From: Cellulosimicrobium arenosum
GTDB lineage: Bacteria > Actinomycetota > Actinomycetes > Actinomycetales > Cellulomonadaceae
Assembly: GCF_014837295.1 (NCBI RefSeq)
Contig: NZ_JACYHB010000010.1
Coordinates: 1-64,000, forward strand
Direction: 5' to 3'
Length of the DNA stretch: 64,000 nucleotides
The notes below the pieces were generated by a model. It was given only the letters and a program-made list of their open reading frames with translations, ran no database searches and had not been told where the DNA came from. Below, one piece after another: positions 27,059 through 36,340 of the stretch. The position numbers were made by a program, and so were the translations under genes. Position 1 is the first letter of the stretch. Each line of letters begins with the position of its first letter.

Positions 27059-27988
27059 TCACACCAGCTCGACGCCGTCGGCCTGCGGTCCCCGGTCGCT
27101 CTGACGAATCCTGAACCGGACCCGGTCGCCCTCCTCCAGGACCTCCGCGCCCCGCACGACCGACACGTGCACGAACAGGTCCGCACCGCCCGCGTCGGGG
27201 GTGATGAAGCCGAAACCGCGGTCCGCGTCGTAGCGCGCGACGGTGCCCTCACCTGCGCGCACCGGACCGCCGGACGCCGCGGGACGGCTCGGCCGACCGC
27301 GGTCCGTGGCCGCGCGCGCACTCCCGGGGCCTCGCACGAGCTGCACGTTGCGGGCGTTCGGCCCCTTGTCGCCCTCGACGACGTCGTACGAGACGCGTGC
27401 GCCCTCGAAGAGCTCGGTCAGCCCCGGGCCCAGCGCCTTGACGTGGACGAAGACGTCCGCAGCACCCGAGTCGGGGGCGATGAATCCGAAGCCCTTGGAC
27501 TCCTCGTACCAGGACACCGTCCCGTCCGCGCCGTCCGACGCCGGCCGCGTGGCCTCCGCCCCGAGCGGTAGCAGGTGGTCCGCCTGGGGCCCCTTCTCCC
27601 CGTCGACGACGAGGAACGCCACCCGCTGCCCCTCCGAGATCACACCGCCACCGACGATGGCCGAGCTGTGCACGAAGACCTCGGCACGACCGTCGTCGGG
27701 CGTGACGAAGCCGTACCCCTTGGCCGGCTCGTACCAGGTGACGGTGCCGAGCACGCCCAGGGGCGCGTCGGCGGCCCGCTCCCCCGTGACACGGACGCGG
27801 CGCGCCTGCGGGCCGCGGGCACCCTCGCCGACCTCGAACTCGACGGCCTGGCCCTCGCGGAGCTGCTTCGGTCCGTCGTCGCCGACGATCTCGGACGCGT
27901 GCACGAACAGGTCGTCGGCCTCGTTCCCGAGGTCGATGAAGCCGAACCCTCGGTCGGCGTCGAACCATCGGACAGTTCCCTGGGGCAC
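27059..27988 (-). CDS. Protein with four tandem cold-shock domains
   Basis: A 309-residue protein made of four complete cold-shock domains at about 2-68, 79-143, 154-217 and 243-308. Each has the RNP1-like K/R-G-F/Y-G-F-I/V block: D-R-G-F-G-F-I, A-K-G-Y-G-F-V, S-K-G-F-G-F-I, D-R-G-F-G-F-I. Each also has the RNP2-like block with F-V-H (D-L-F-V-H or similar) and a G-P-x-A ending. Bacterial cold-shock proteins normally have one domain of about 67 residues. Four in a row suggests a high-affinity single-stranded RNA/DNA binder spanning a long stretch. The linker before domain 4 is Pro/Ser/Arg-rich. ATG 27988. No obvious partner gene. Confidence 0.9.
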   Translation of the reverse strand: MPQGTVRWFDADRGFGFIDLGNEADDLFVHASEIVGDDGPKQLREGQAVEFEVGEGARGPQARRVRVTGERAADAPLGVLGTVTWYEPAKGYGFVTPDDGRAEVFVHSSAIVGGGVISEGQRVAFLVVDGEKGPQADHLLPLGAEATRPASDGADGTVSWYEESKGFGFIAPDSGAADVFVHVKALGPGLTELFEGARVSYDVVEGDKGPNARNVQLVRGPGSARAATDRGRPSRPAASGGPVRAGEGTVARYDADRGFGFITPDAGGADLFVHVSVVRGAEVLEEGDRVRFRIRQSDRGPQADGVELV

Positions 27989-28128
27989 CTCGAACTCCTC
28001 GTCTCGCAGACATTGCTGTCTCCTAGTGTCCCCGACAGAGCGACCGGCACTCCCGTCGGCAGCCGCCGCGTACGATCTATGCGGCGCGCGAGACCGCGAC
28101 AGCCCTCCCCCTGCAGGACGGACGCCGC

Positions 28129-29640
28129 ATGAGCGCGCACACGACCACGTCGGTGGCCCACCCCGACGACACGGCTCCCGAGCCGCACGGCATCGACCCC
28201 GCCGACTTCGCGACGTTCCTGCGGGTCATGGATCAGGTCGCCGTCCTGTCGCAGACGCACCCGCAGCACACCGCCGCCCGGCGCGCGTCGTCGGCCCTGT
28301 TCAAGGCAGCCAAGAAGCACCGGAAGTCCGAGAAGCGCCGGGAGATCGCCACGGCCGACGCAGCCGTCGTCGCCGCGACCGCGACCGGCAGCCCGGGCCG
28401 CATCGACGACGAGACGAACGGGGTCCCGCTGACCTCGGCGACGACCGGTGCCGTCGCCGGCACCCTGCGCCGCGCGCGGCCCTGCTACGTCTGCAAGCAG
28501 GACTACACGCTCGTCGACGCCTTCTACCACCAGCTCTGCCCGGACTGCGCGGCGCTCCACCACGCCAAGCGCGGCGCCCGCACCGACCTCACCGGGCGCC
28601 GTGCGCTGCTCACGGGCGGGCGCGCCAAGATCGGCATGTACATCGCGCTGCGGCTGCTGCGCGACGGCGCGGACCTGACGATCACGACCCGATTCCCCCG
28701 CGACGCCGTCCGACGGTTCAGCGCGATGGAGGACGCGGGCGACTGGCTGGACCGGCTGCACGTCGTCGGGATCGACCTGCGCGACCCCGCACAGGTCGTC
28801 GCGCTCGCGGACCAGGTCGCGGCACAGGGCCCGCTCGACGTCCTGATCAACAACGCCGCGCAGACCGTGCGCCGCTCGCCCGGCGCGTACACACGGCTCG
28901 CCGACGCGGAGCAGGCGCCGGTGTCCGCCGAGGCCGCCCGCATGATCACGACCCTCGGCCACACGAGCGACGCGCACCCCCGAGCCCTCGCCGGCTCGGT
29001 GTCCGAGCTGTCGAGCCCCGCGCTGGCAATCGAGCGCGCCGCCCGCGCCTCCGCCGACGAGCTCGTCGCCCAGTCGCTGACCGCCGAGGCCGCGAGCCTC
29101 GAGCGGCTCGTGGCGGGCACCTCGATCGACGCCGGCGGGCTGATCCCTGACGTCGCCACGACGAACAGCTGGGTCGCGACGGTCGACCAGGTCGACCCGA
29201 TGGAGCTGCTCGAGGTCCAGCTGTGCAACCAGACCGCGCCGTTCATCCTGATCAGCCGGCTGCGGGACGCGCTCGCCGCCTCGACGGCTCGACGCACCTA
29301 CATCGTCAACGTCTCCGCGATGGAGGGGGTGTTCTCCCGCGGCTACAAGGGTCCCGGTCATCCGCACACGAACATGAGCAAGGCGGCGCTCAACATGCTC
29401 ACGCGCACCAGCGCCACCGAGATGTTCGCCGACGGCATCCTGATGACGGCTGTGGACACCGGGTGGATCACCGACGAGCGACCTCACACCACGAAGGTAC
29501 GGCTCGCGCAGGAGGGCTTCCACGCACCGCTCGACCTGGTGGACGGCGCCGCGCGGGTCTACGACCCGATCGTCCAGGGCGAGGCAGGCACAGACCTCTA
29601 CGGGTGCTTCCTCAAGGACTACGCGCCCTCGCGCTGGTGA
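28129..29640 (+). CDS. SDR-family oxidoreductase with N-terminal zinc-ribbon extension
   Basis: A 503-residue protein. Residues about 1-115 are helical and charged. C-Y-V-C (about 122-125) and C-P-D-C (about 140-143) form a probable zinc ribbon. The Rossmann domain then starts at [12 protein letters not shown] (about 159-170), with I-N-N-A-A-Q-T (about 240-246) as the NNAG equivalent. The end has N-V-S-A-M-E-G-V-F and, further on, H-T-N-M-S-K-A-A-L (M-S-K in place of Y-x-x-x-K), with G-W-I-T-D-E after it. The usual catalytic Tyr is therefore not obvious. An insertion of about 90 residues lies in the middle of the Rossmann fold. Reaction unknown. Confidence 0.75.
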   Translation: MSAHTTTSVAHPDDTAPEPHGIDPADFATFLRVMDQVAVLSQTHPQHTAARRASSALFKAAKKHRKSEKRREIATADAAVVAATATGSPGRIDDETNGVPLTSATTGAVAGTLRRARPCYVCKQDYTLVDAFYHQLCPDCAALHHAKRGARTDLTGRRALLTGGRAKIGMYIALRLLRDGADLTITTRFPRDAVRRFSAMEDAGDWLDRLHVVGIDLRDPAQVVALADQVAAQGPLDVLINNAAQTVRRSPGAYTRLADAEQAPVSAEAARMITTLGHTSDAHPRALAGSVSELSSPALAIERAARASADELVAQSLTAEAASLERLVAGTSIDAGGLIPDVATTNSWVATVDQVDPMELLEVQLCNQTAPFILISRLRDALAASTARRTYIVNVSAMEGVFSRGYKGPGHPHTNMSKAALNMLTRTSATEMFADGILMTAVDTGWITDERPHTTKVRLAQEGFHAPLDLVDGAARVYDPIVQGEAGTDLYGCFLKDYAPSRW

Positions 29641-29679
29641 GGGTGACGAGACCAGAGCGGCGTCACCCGCGCGGTCGTC

Positions 29680-30120
29680 TCAGCCGGCGCGCAGCACCAG
29701 GAGGAACTGCCCGCCGCCCGGCTCGACCTGCGTCGTGACGGCGAGGCTCGGAGCCAGCCGCGACAACCGGTCCACGAGCCACGTCGCGGCCTGGTCGGCG
29801 TCCGCGCGGCTGGGGCAGCGCGCCACCACCTCGCGTCCTCCCTTGCGCCCGAGCCGCTCCACGGTCGCCACGATGGGAGCGGGGTCGACGACGAAGAGGT
29901 CGGGCGACCACGGCACCACCGGCGCGACCGCGCCCTTGCGGGTGTTGCAGGTCCGGTGCGCGAGCCGCTCGGTCCCCGGCGCAGCCTTCTTCGACCTCGT
30001 GGCGCCGAGGTCGACGCTGGGCCCGAGGTCGGAGTTCACCGAGGCGTCGGGGTCCACCGGCTCGTCGCACAGCCAGCAGCGCCACGAGTCCCTGTCGCCG
30101 ACCGTGCTGAGGTTGCTCAT
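29680..30120 (-). CDS. Small HNH-nuclease-like zinc protein, function unknown
   Basis: A 146-residue protein. The N-terminal half has W-R-C-W-L-C-D-E-P-V-D (about 13-23), V-D-L-G-A-T-R-S-K-K and L-A-H-R-T-C-N-T-R-K-G (about 53-63), the Cys pair and H-x-x-C-N-x-x-K-G layout of HNH endonucleases. The C-terminal 70 residues form a separate alpha/beta part. Whether it cuts DNA is uncertain because the first His of the HNH motif is replaced by the V-D-L-G stretch. It converges on the SDR gene. Confidence 0.6.
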   Translation of the reverse strand: MSNLSTVGDRDSWRCWLCDEPVDPDASVNSDLGPSVDLGATRSKKAAPGTERLAHRTCNTRKGAVAPVVPWSPDLFVVDPAPIVATVERLGRKGGREVVARCPSRADADQAATWLVDRLSRLAPSLAVTTQVEPGGGQFLLVLRAG

Positions 30121-30184
30121 GCGCGCACCTTAACCTTCTCTCCGAGCCGATGGTCAGGGGTCGAGCCCCGTCCGCCCCACGGCC

Positions 30185-30997
30185 TCAGGCCCCGCGGAGG
30201 AAGTCTGACAGCAGACGCCGGAACTCGTCCGACCGTTCGACCGCCGGCACGTGCCCGCATCTCCCGAACACGTGCAGGCGGACGTCGGCCAAGCACTCCA
30301 GCAAGGGCAAGGCTGACGTGCTCAACGGTGTGACACGGTCCTCGGCGCCGTGGACGAGCAGCACGGGCGCGCGGACCGATGCCAGCGTCTGCGCAGACAG
30401 GGTGAGGTCCTCGGCCCACCGCTCTCGAGGTGGAGGGAACACCGACGCGAAGGCGGTCGCCCCCGCCACCATCGCCGCCGCACGGGCGTCGACCGCCGAC
30501 TCCGTCACGAGCACCGGGTCGAGGAGAAGACGGCCCAGCATGTCGCGCGCTCCTCGTGAGGTGGCAGGTGCGGCCCACACCGCCGCGAGATCGGCGGACA
30601 GCGGCGCCCCGGGCGCGCCCATCGTCGAGACCGCCGCGACACGGGTGACCTGCCCTGGGCGCGCGGCCGCCAGCGCCAGCGCGACGGCGCCACCCATGGA
30701 GTGGCCCACCACGGCGTAGGACTCGAAGCCGAGGGCGTCCATCAGTCCTGCGGCCTGATCCGTCCACAGCCGCAGCCCGCCCCGGGAGCCGGTGGGCAGC
30801 GGGGTACGGCCGAACCCCGCCTGGTCGGGAGCGACCTGGTGCCAGGACGCGCCGAGCGCCTCCATCGTCGGTGCCCACGCTCCGGACCCGGTCGTGCCGG
30901 GTCCGGAGCCGTGCAGCAACAGCACCGCGGGCCCCACGCCGCCCTCGATGACGTGCACGGGGGAGTCGTCGACGAGGACTGTCCGCTCGACGGTCAC
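30185..30997 (-). CDS. Alpha/beta-fold hydrolase
   Basis: A 270-residue single-domain hydrolase. The oxyanion loop L-L-H-G-S-G-P-G-T-T-G (about 27-37) is like that of meta-cleavage-product C-C hydrolases. The nucleophile elbow is V-G-H-S-M-G-G-A-V (Ser about 100). The acid lies in H-G-A-E-D-R-V-T-P (about 216-224) and the base His in G-R-C-G-H-V-P-A (about 246-253). All triad members are present. It follows the DJ-1-like gene by 19 bases, so the two are co-transcribed. Substrate unknown. Confidence 0.85.
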   Translation of the reverse strand: MTVERTVLVDDSPVHVIEGGVGPAVLLLHGSGPGTTGSGAWAPTMEALGASWHQVAPDQAGFGRTPLPTGSRGGLRLWTDQAAGLMDALGFESYAVVGHSMGGAVALALAAARPGQVTRVAAVSTMGAPGAPLSADLAAVWAAPATSRGARDMLGRLLLDPVLVTESAVDARAAAMVAGATAFASVFPPPRERWAEDLTLSAQTLASVRAPVLLVHGAEDRVTPLSTSALPLLECLADVRLHVFGRCGHVPAVERSDEFRRLLSDFLRGA

Positions 30998-31016
30998 CGG
31001 TCTACGGCGGGTGCGC

Positions 31017-31586
31017 TCATGCCGACCCGGAGCCGATGGACTTCGAGAACACCTCCATCATCACCCTGCCGAACTGCGGCATGTCCGGCCAGCCCCTGCA
31101 GGAGACGAGGTTGCCGTCCACCACGTCGGGAGCGTCGACCACCGTCGTCCCTGCGTTCTCCATGTCGCCGGTGATCGGGGGGAAGCACGCCGTGCTGCGA
31201 CCCTTGAGCAGTCCGTACACCGCAGGGACCTGTGCGCCGTGGCACACCAGCGCGATCGGGAGGTCGCGGGCGAAGAAGTGCTCGGTGATCCGCCGGACGT
31301 CGGCGTCGACCCGGATCCACTCGGGCGCGCGGCCTCCGGGGATGATCAAGGCGTCGTAGCGCTCGACATCCACCTCGGCCCACGGCACGTCGACCGGCAG
31401 CTTGCGGCCGTTCTTCTCGACGTAGGCGTCGGAGTCGGGGTCGAACTCGTGGATGACCAGCTGCACGGGACGTGTCGTCCGAGACGAGACGTCGACCTCC
31501 CAGCCGCCCTCCTGGACACGGTAGTAGGGATACATGGTGTCAAGCTCCTCGGCGGCGTCGCCGGTCAGGAGCAGCGCTCTGGGCAC
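31017..31586 (-). CDS. DJ-1/PfpI-family protein
   Basis: A 189-residue class I glutaminase-like protein. The core has Y-D-A-L-I-I-P-G-G-R-A-P-E-W-I (about 79-93) and the nucleophile elbow A-L-V-C-H-G-A-Q-V (Cys about 115, His next to it). The acid residue near the start is in the T-G-D-A-A-E-E-L segment. Such proteins act as deglycases, proteases or isonitrile hydratase-like enzymes; the exact activity is not clear. First gene of a two-gene operon with the hydrolase, behind the palindromic operator at 31630-31651. Confidence 0.85.
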   Translation of the reverse strand: MPRALLLTGDAAEELDTMYPYYRVQEGGWEVDVSSRTTRPVQLVIHEFDPDSDAYVEKNGRKLPVDVPWAEVDVERYDALIIPGGRAPEWIRVDADVRRITEHFFARDLPIALVCHGAQVPAVYGLLKGRSTACFPPITGDMENAGTTVVDAPDVVDGNLVSCRGWPDMPQFGRVMMEVFSKSIGSGSA

Positions 31587-31629
31587 CTGCTTCTCCTCGC
31601 ACTCAACATTGGGTGGGGACGTGGATCGA

Positions 31630-31687
31630 ATCGGATCAGATCCGATCTGATTCGCTCAGGTTTACTCGACCTGCGCGCACGCGTCAA
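31630..31687 (-). promoter_or_regulatory. Promoter and overlapping palindromes in front of the DJ-1/hydrolase operon
   Basis: On the minus strand TTGACG (31682-31687) and TAAACC (31659-31664) are 17 bases apart. Just downstream lie two overlapping perfect palindromes, ATCGGATC-A-GATCCGAT (31630-31646) and ATCAGATC-C-GATCTGAT (31635-31651). A repressor bound there would block transcription. The neighbouring GntR regulator is one candidate. Confidence 0.6.
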
Positions 31688-32430
31688 GCCCCTGGCGCCG
31701 ACCCGTCCGCTGTCTCGGACTCGTCGAGCAGGCGCCGGAACCTGTCCCCCGACAGCAGGATGTGGCGACGCATCGCGTACGCGGCGGCGTCGGGGTCACG
31801 CGCGGCGATCGCGGCGAGGACCTCCTCGTGCTCGCCCATGGCCAGGTCGGTGACCTGGGTGTCGTAGAGCAGGCGGAACATGTGCACGTGCGTGTGCAGC
31901 CGGGCGAGCGACTCGCGCACCAGCCGGTTGCCCGCGCTCAGGGCGACCAGGTCGTGGAAGGCGGCATCGCGGAGCCCGAAGGCGCCGTAGGCCATGTGCC
32001 CGTCGCCCGCCACCTCGGCCATCTCCCCCAGCATCCGCCGCAGCTCGGCCACCTGCTCGTTCGAGGCGCTCTCGGCGGCACGACGTGCCGCTGCGGGCTC
32101 GAGGAGCAGGCGGATCTCGCGGATGTCCTCGAACCTGTCCCGGGTGATCTGCGGCGGGATCCGGTAGCCGGCGTGATGCACCCGGACGACGAGGCCCTCG
32201 GCCTCCATGCGGTTGAGGGCGTCTCGGATCGGCGTCTGCGACACGCCGAGCTCTCGCGCCAGGACGTCGATGGTGACCCGGGAGCCCGGCACGATCCGCA
32301 GCGACATCAGCTGCCCGAGCAGCGTGTCGTACACCTCGTCCGCCATGCGCGTGCGGGGCCTGCCGCCCCGCGGACTGACTGCGCGTGCCCCCCGCTCGTG
32401 GTCCTGTTCGGCTGACGCTTCGCCAGGCAT
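31684..32430 (-). CDS. GntR-family regulator with FCD ligand domain
   Basis: A 248-residue regulator from ATG 32430. The winged helix (about 25-95) includes D-V-L-A-R-E-L-G-V-S-Q-T-P-I-R-D-A-L-N-R-M-E-A-E-G-L-V. The C-terminal FCD domain (about 105-235) has the metal/ligand residues in E-I-R-L-L-L-E-P, A-F-H-D-L-V and the H-x-x-x-L/I pattern near the end. FCD regulators respond to small organic acids or sugar acids. It is divergent from the alcohol-dehydrogenase/ABC operon and most likely controls it through the TTGTATA-containing sequence at 32510. Confidence 0.88.
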   Translation of the reverse strand: MPGEASAEQDHERGARAVSPRGGRPRTRMADEVYDTLLGQLMSLRIVPGSRVTIDVLARELGVSQTPIRDALNRMEAEGLVVRVHHAGYRIPPQITRDRFEDIREIRLLLEPAAARRAAESASNEQVAELRRMLGEMAEVAGDGHMAYGAFGLRDAAFHDLVALSAGNRLVRESLARLHTHVHMFRLLYDTQVTDLAMGEHEEVLAAIAARDPDAAAYAMRRHILLSGDRFRRLLDESETADGSAPGA

Positions 32431-32467
32431 GTGTCGCGAGTCCCCTTCCCACGTCGTCGCAAGACTG

Positions 32468-32520
32468 TTGACAGCGGCTGAATCGCTGTTCCATACTCTC
32501 GGCACCGGATTGTATAGGAA
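32468..32520 (+). promoter_or_regulatory. Promoter of the alcohol-dehydrogenase/ABC operon with possible GntR site
   Basis: TTGACA (32468-32473), 18-base spacer, CATACT (32492-32497). The AT-rich TTGTATAGGAA (32510-32520) lies at the likely start of transcription and resembles a GntR half-site. Confidence 0.55.
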
Positions 32521-32628
32521 ATGACCGGCGCACCCCGTCCCGCACCGTCGCGGACGTATCCGTCCCGCACCGTCGCGGAACGGTGCGGACGCCGCCTCCC
32601 TCGGCACTGCCTACTCCCTGGAGCCTCC

Positions 32629-33900
32629 ATGAGCATGCTCGGCGTCCTGCGCGGACCGCAACAGGTCCTGTTCGGTGCCGGACAGCGGAACGCCCTGGGC
32701 ACGGTGACCGCGGCCCTCGGTTCCCGGGCGCTGGTCTGCACCGACGCCCGCTTCGGGGGCACCCGCGAGTTCGCGGACCTCGTCCGGCTGCTCGAGGCTG
32801 CGGGCGTACAGGTCACGGCGTTCACCGAGGTGCTGCCCGACGTGCCCGTGCACCAGGTGCGTCGGTGCGTCGAGCTCGCGGCCGGCGCGGACCCGGACGT
32901 CGTGGTCGGGATGGGCGGCGGCAGCTGCCTCGACCTCGCGAAGGCGGTGGCCGTGGTCCTTGCACACGGCGGCGAGCCGTCCGACTACTACGGCGAGCTC
33001 CGGGTCCCCGGTCCTGTCGTGCCCGTCGTCGCACTGCCCACCACTGCAGGAACCGGGTCGGAAGTGACGCCGGTGGCCGTTCTCACCGACCCCGAGCGCG
33101 TGAGCAAGGTGGGCATCTCCAGCCCTCATCTCATCCCGCACACAGCGGTGTGCGACCCGGAGCTCACCGTCGGCTGCCCACCGGCCCTCACCGCGAGCGC
33201 GGGTGCCGACGCCCTCTCGCACGCGATCGAGGCGTTCACCGCGGTGCGCCGTCCGGTGACGACCGAGCTGGCGACCGAGCGTGTCTTCGTCGGCAAGAAC
33301 GAGCTGACCGACACCTACGCTCTCCTCGGGATCCGTCTGATCGCGGGCAGCCTGCAGCGTGCCTGGTCCGGCCAGGGCGACACGGACGCGCGCGAGGCGA
33401 TGATGCTCGGGGCCACCGCCGGGGGGTTCGCCCTCGGCACCGCCGGCACGGCCGCCGCGCACGCGATCCAGTACCCGGTCGGCGCCGTGACCCACACTCC
33501 GCACGGGATCGGGGTCGGCGCCCTGCTGCCGTACGTCATGGAGTTCAACCGACCCGTCCGGGTCCCGGAGCTGGCCGCCGTGGCGCTGGCGATGGGCGCG
33601 TCCTCGGACGCGTCGCCCGAGGACCTGGCCGACGAGGCGATCGACCGGGTCGCCGAGCTGCTGGCGTCGGTGGGCATACCGTCGACGCTCGCCGAGCTCG
33701 GACTGCCGCCCGAGCGGCTGCGGTGGACCGCCGAGCAGGCGATGGGAGCCGCGCGGCTGGTCGAGAACAACCCGCGACCGCTGGACGTCGACGCCCTGGA
33801 GCGCATCGTCCGCGCCGCCCACGCCGGGGACCGAGCGGCACTGCGCGAGACCCCGCACCAGTCGTCGCCGGACCTGACCGCAGCGGGGGGCGCCCGGTGA
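32629..33900 (+). CDS. Iron-containing alcohol dehydrogenase family protein
   Basis: A 423-residue group III dehydrogenase. The NAD(P) loop G-M-G-G-G-S-C-L-D-L-A-K is at about 94-105, T-T-A-G-T-G-S-E at about 137-144, and the metal-binding set D-A-L-S-H-A-I-E-A-F (about 194-203) and H-A-I-Q-Y-P-V-G, then H-T-P-H-G-I (about 280-287 and 292-297). These oxidise alcohols or reduce aldehydes; some members are maleylacetate reductases. First gene of an operon with an ABC importer and an aldehyde dehydrogenase, so it probably oxidises the imported alcohol. ATG 32629 chosen because the upstream frame is Arg/Pro-rich. Confidence 0.88.
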   Translation: MSMLGVLRGPQQVLFGAGQRNALGTVTAALGSRALVCTDARFGGTREFADLVRLLEAAGVQVTAFTEVLPDVPVHQVRRCVELAAGADPDVVVGMGGGSCLDLAKAVAVVLAHGGEPSDYYGELRVPGPVVPVVALPTTAGTGSEVTPVAVLTDPERVSKVGISSPHLIPHTAVCDPELTVGCPPALTASAGADALSHAIEAFTAVRRPVTTELATERVFVGKNELTDTYALLGIRLIAGSLQRAWSGQGDTDAREAMMLGATAGGFALGTAGTAAAHAIQYPVGAVTHTPHGIGVGALLPYVMEFNRPVRVPELAAVALAMGASSDASPEDLADEAIDRVAELLASVGIPSTLAELGLPPERLRWTAEQAMGAARLVENNPRPLDVDALERIVRAAHAGDRAALRETPHQSSPDLTAAGGAR

Positions 33901-33966
33901 CCCAGGACCGATCTCGACCCCGACGACAGCGCCATCCCAGCCCCGACCCAGGAAGCAGGACAGCAG

Positions 33967-35394
33967 ATGCGGTACGCAGAGCAAGTTCCCCGGCGGTCTC
34001 GTTCCGGCCGGAAGATGGGGGCCGCAGCGGCGGCCACGCTGATCGCCATGACCATGGCGGCTTGCAGCGGCGGAGGTGGCGGCGGCGGTGGGGACGATGA
34101 GGCGGGCGGCGCCGCGGCGCCGTCGACCATCCCCGAGCTGACCGAGGACCCGCTGACGCTCAGCTTCATCTGGTTCGAGTGGCCCCCGGCCCAGGCGCTC
34201 GAGGACTTCGCGAACGCGGAGTACTCCAAGGAGCGGCCGAACGTCACCGTCGAGGTCAACACCGTGCCGAACGCGAACTGGCACGACGCGATGTTCACGC
34301 AGTTCGCCGCGCGGCAGACCGACTTCGACATCGCGGTCCTCGACTCGCAGCACATCGGCGAGGCCGTGACGAACGGCAACATCCTCGACCTCACCGACTT
34401 CATCGACGAGAACATCGACGTCGACGCGTACGACCCCTACCTCCTGGCGGCCTACGGCCAGTACCCCCAGGCCGAGACGGGGCAGCGCGACGAGGACGCC
34501 AGCCTGTACGGGCTGCCGCTCCTCGGCGACACCTGGACGATGATCTACCGCAAGGACCTGATCGGCGACGAGCCCCCCGCGACCTGGGACGAGATGATCT
34601 CGGTCGCCCGGCAGTGCCAGGAGGACAACCCGGGCGTCAGCGGGCTGGCCTTCCACCAGGCCAACGGCTCCGACGCCGCGGCCGTCACGTACAACACCGT
34701 GAACGGCGTCTACGGCGGCGAGCTCTGGGACTCGGACGAGCGGCAGATCGAGGGCATCATCAACGACGAGGCCGGGCAGAAGTCGATGGACGTCCTGGTC
34801 AACGAGATGAAGCCGCTCACCGCGACCGGCTCGGGGAACTGGTTCATCGACGAGGTGAACGCGGCGGTCGCCCAGGGCAAGGCATGCATCGCCTTCAACT
34901 GGATCGCTCCGATCGGCGGTCTCCTGGACCCTGAGCAGTCGACGCTCGGCGACACGCGCGAGGAGATCCTCGACAAGCTCGGTTTCGCGACCCTGCCGAC
35001 GCAGGACACGGACCTCGTGCCCCTCGGCGGCATGGGTATGCACGTGTCGGCCTACGCTCCCGAGGACCGTCAGGCGGAGGCCCTCAACTTCATGCGATGG
35101 TTCCAGCAGCCCGAGATCCAGAAGAAGTGGGCCGAGGCCGGCGGCGTGCCGGCGCGGACGGACGCACTGAACTCTCCGGAGTTCCTCGACGCCGCACCGT
35201 ACAACCAGGTGTTCACCGACTCCGTCCCGCGGATGCGCGACATGTGGAACGTGCCTGAGTACGCGCAGCTCATCGACATCGAGAACACCAGCGTGAACGC
35301 GGCACTCAACGGCGTGAAGGGTCCGGAGGAGGCGCTCGACGACATCGCCACGGAGCAGCAGGACGTGCTGGACTCCAGCGGCGGCGGACTGTGA
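33967..35394 (+). CDS. ABC transporter substrate-binding lipoprotein (carbohydrate/polyol type)
   Basis: A 475-residue exported binding protein with a twin-Arg-free signal ending in the lipobox TMAAC (Cys about 36) followed by a Ser/Gly-rich spacer. The mature part has the UgpB/MalE-type order: E-W-P-P-A-Q (about 73-78), F-D-I-A-V-L-D-S (about 118-125), Y-G-L-P-L-L-G-D-T-W-T-M-I-Y-R-K-D-L (about 181-198) and F-N-W-I-A-P (about 310). It lies 66 bases after the dehydrogenase and directly before the two permeases. Ligand is likely a polyol or short sugar alcohol by context. Confidence 0.88.
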   Translation: MRYAEQVPRRSRSGRKMGAAAAATLIAMTMAACSGGGGGGGGDDEAGGAAAPSTIPELTEDPLTLSFIWFEWPPAQALEDFANAEYSKERPNVTVEVNTVPNANWHDAMFTQFAARQTDFDIAVLDSQHIGEAVTNGNILDLTDFIDENIDVDAYDPYLLAAYGQYPQAETGQRDEDASLYGLPLLGDTWTMIYRKDLIGDEPPATWDEMISVARQCQEDNPGVSGLAFHQANGSDAAAVTYNTVNGVYGGELWDSDERQIEGIINDEAGQKSMDVLVNEMKPLTATGSGNWFIDEVNAAVAQGKACIAFNWIAPIGGLLDPEQSTLGDTREEILDKLGFATLPTQDTDLVPLGGMGMHVSAYAPEDRQAEALNFMRWFQQPEIQKKWAEAGGVPARTDALNSPEFLDAAPYNQVFTDSVPRMRDMWNVPEYAQLIDIENTSVNAALNGVKGPEEALDDIATEQQDVLDSSGGGL

Positions 35395-35401
35395 GCCGAC
35401 C

Positions 35402-36340
35402 ATGACGACGACGGCCGGCCACCCGGTGCGGGAGGCAGCTACCGCGCAGCCCGCACCGGGGCGGCCCCCTCGCCTGCGCGATCGTCGGCTCGCGGTGGCC
35501 TTCATCTCCCCGGCGATGCTGCTGCTGCTCACGATGTCGGTCTTCCCGTTGCTGTGGGCGCTGTACCTGTCGTTCACCGACTACTCGGCGACCGGGAACG
35601 CGCCCGCCTCGTTCGTGGGGTTCGCGAACTACGCCGAGATCCTGACGTCGCCTGAGGTGCACCAGCGGGCCCTGACGACGCTGGTGTACGTGGTCGGTGC
35701 GGTCGGTCTGCAGACCGTGCTGGGCTTCGGCATCGCGTACCTGATCTCGCGGCGGACCCACGGACGCGGGCTGCTGACCACGCTGTTCCTGGTGCCGATG
35801 ATGCTCTCGCCGGTCGTGGTCGGGCTGTTCTGGCGGTTCATGCTCGACGCGCAGTTCGGCGTGGTCAACAGCTTCTTGGTGTCGCTCGGCCTCGAGCCGG
35901 TGGAGTGGCTGACCCGGCAGCGGACCGCCATGCTCTCCCTGATCGTGGTGGACACCTGGCAGTGGACGCCCTTCATCATGCTCATCGCGCTCGCAGGTCT
36001 GACCGCGGTGCCGAAGTACCTGTACGAGGCCGCCTCGATCGACCGGGCCTCCGAGTGGTTCCGCTTCCGCAACATCACCCTGCCGCTCGTGTGGCCGCTG
36101 CTGCTCATCGCCGTGATGTTCCGAGCCATCGAGGCCTTCCGGCTGTTCGACCTCGTCTACATCCTCACCAACGGGGGGCCGGGGTCGTCCACGGAGACCC
36201 TGTCGTTCCACGTCTACAAGGTCGCGTTCCTCGGTTTCAACACCGGGACCGCCTCGGCGTACGGGATCCTCATGGTCCTCGTCGTCATCGTGCTCGCGCA
36301 GCTCTACCTGCGCTACCTCAACAAGCTCAAGGAGGGATGA
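35402..36340 (+). CDS. ABC transporter permease (MalF-type)
   Basis: A 312-residue membrane protein with six predicted helices. The ATPase-coupling loop is visible as E-A-A-S-I-D-R-A-S-E-W-F-R-F-R-N-I-T-L-P (about 209-228), the EAA motif. It starts 5 bases after the binding-protein stop and ends overlapping the next permease start (ATGATGG), showing strict operon coupling. Pairs with the following permease to form the channel. Confidence 0.93.
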   Translation: MTTTAGHPVREAATAQPAPGRPPRLRDRRLAVAFISPAMLLLLTMSVFPLLWALYLSFTDYSATGNAPASFVGFANYAEILTSPEVHQRALTTLVYVVGAVGLQTVLGFGIAYLISRRTHGRGLLTTLFLVPMMLSPVVVGLFWRFMLDAQFGVVNSFLVSLGLEPVEWLTRQRTAMLSLIVVDTWQWTPFIMLIALAGLTAVPKYLYEAASIDRASEWFRFRNITLPLVWPLLLIAVMFRAIEAFRLFDLVYILTNGGPGSSTETLSFHVYKVAFLGFNTGTASAYGILMVLVVIVLAQLYLRYLNKLKEG

